Of a stretch of 64,000 nt of DNA, positions 63,906 to 64,000 are shown in pieces. The notes beneath the pieces were generated by a model that searched no databases, was not told the DNA's origin, and saw nothing but the letters and a program-made list of their open reading frames with translations. The translations under genes and the position numbers were made by a program. Source of the stretch: Stappia sp. ES.058 (GTDB lineage Bacteria; Pseudomonadota; Alphaproteobacteria; Rhizobiales; Stappiaceae); contig NZ_LT629784.1 of assembly GCF_900105595.1 (NCBI RefSeq), forward strand, positions 3,626,501-3,690,500, read 5' to 3'. Position 1 is the first letter of the stretch. The number at the start of each line of letters is the position of its first letter.

Positions 63906-64000
63906 ATGGCCTCCAACGGCATCCTGACCGAGGGCTTTTTGGAAATGCTCTCGGCTGAACGTGGCGCCGCGCTGAACACATTGGAAAACTATCGCCGCGA
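63906..64000 (+). CDS. xerD: Tyrosine recombinase XerD, 5' part only
   Basis: The first 31 codons read on to the window edge. FLEMLSAERGAALNTLENYRR is the start of the N-terminal core-binding domain of XerD, which with XerC resolves chromosome dimers at dif during division. The catalytic domain lies beyond the window. Context (aroK divergent, small membrane protein just before) supports the assignment. Confidence 0.85.
   Translation, partial: MASNGILTEGFLEMLSAERGAALNTLENYRR

Overview
The window is about 64 kb of GC-rich chromosomal DNA, densely packed with genes, from an alphaproteobacterium. The order Hyphomicrobiales (Rhizobiales) is the best fit. The gene neighbourhoods point there: xerD / 47-aa membrane protein / aroK / aroB / CorC-like / bolA / J-domain protein / cobS / cobT; metX-metW next to hisC and a prephenate dehydrogenase; a 180-kDa-type NAD-glutamate dehydrogenase; a DUF2125 protein next to a gamma-glutamylcyclotransferase; and YdcF next to plsC. 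Promoter-like sites fit the rhizobial sigma-70 pattern (CTTGAC, about 17 bases, CTATAT) in places. A family-level guess (Stappiaceae-like) would be weak inference. I saw no tRNA, rRNA, CRISPR array, insertion sequence or prophage.

Layout. 0-6.5 kb: amino-acid and folate synthesis (methyltransferase, metW, metX, hisC, tyrC, folK, folP). 6.6-8.4 kb: a MarR-regulated Bcr/CflA efflux pair. 8.5-10.4 kb: typA/bipA behind a terminator-like leader hairpin. 10.4-16.6 kb: NAD-glutamate dehydrogenase translationally coupled to a UMF1-type MFS permease. 16.8-19.2 kb: AhpD-like protein, argC, leuD. 19.2-20.3 kb: a divergent ohrR/ohr peroxide module with a clear operator. 20.3-23.4 kb: response regulator, cyclic-nucleotide-binding protein, L,D-transpeptidase-like protein and pirin. 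23.5-27.6 kb: a tight dapF-mtaB-ftsY-yciB operon. 27.6-29.8 kb: EamA permease, CoA-ester lyase and DUF1737 protein. 29.9-31.3 kb: a tandem HD-GYP protein whose first copy is degenerate. 31.4-36.7 kb: GNAT, DUF2125, ChaC-like cyclotransferase, PlsC, YdcF and a PAP2 phosphatase. 36.8-41.8 kb: thioredoxin-fold isomerase, LysE exporter, class III aminotransferase, SNase-like protein and an M48 lipoprotein protease.

41.9-46.8 kb is a glycan island: three glycosyltransferases and two methyltransferases, visibly more AT-rich in its centre and arranged as converging gene groups. It looks like an acquired surface-polysaccharide decoration cassette. 47.0-53.5 kb carries a YeeE/YedE sulfur transporter, small membrane and hypothetical proteins, a GNAT, an MFS permease, a periplasmic gamma-glutamyltranspeptidase and a small cytochrome c. 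53.5-55 kb is asd behind a long leader that holds a 48-codon frame with a threonine-rich end. 55-60.4 kb is cobS-cobT with a phytase-like protein, a J-domain protein and BolA. 60.4-64 kb is a CorC-like protein, aroB, aroK, a tiny membrane protein and the start of xerD, cut by the window edge.

The most unusual signals are regulatory rather than new gene families: the strong intrinsic-terminator-like hairpin immediately before the typA ribosome-binding site, the threonine-rich upstream frame of asd, and the overlapping palindromes covering the ohr promoter. Protein-level points of interest are the HD/pseudo-HD fusion, the PAP2 enzyme with Glu in place of the usual motif-2 His, and the glycan island.
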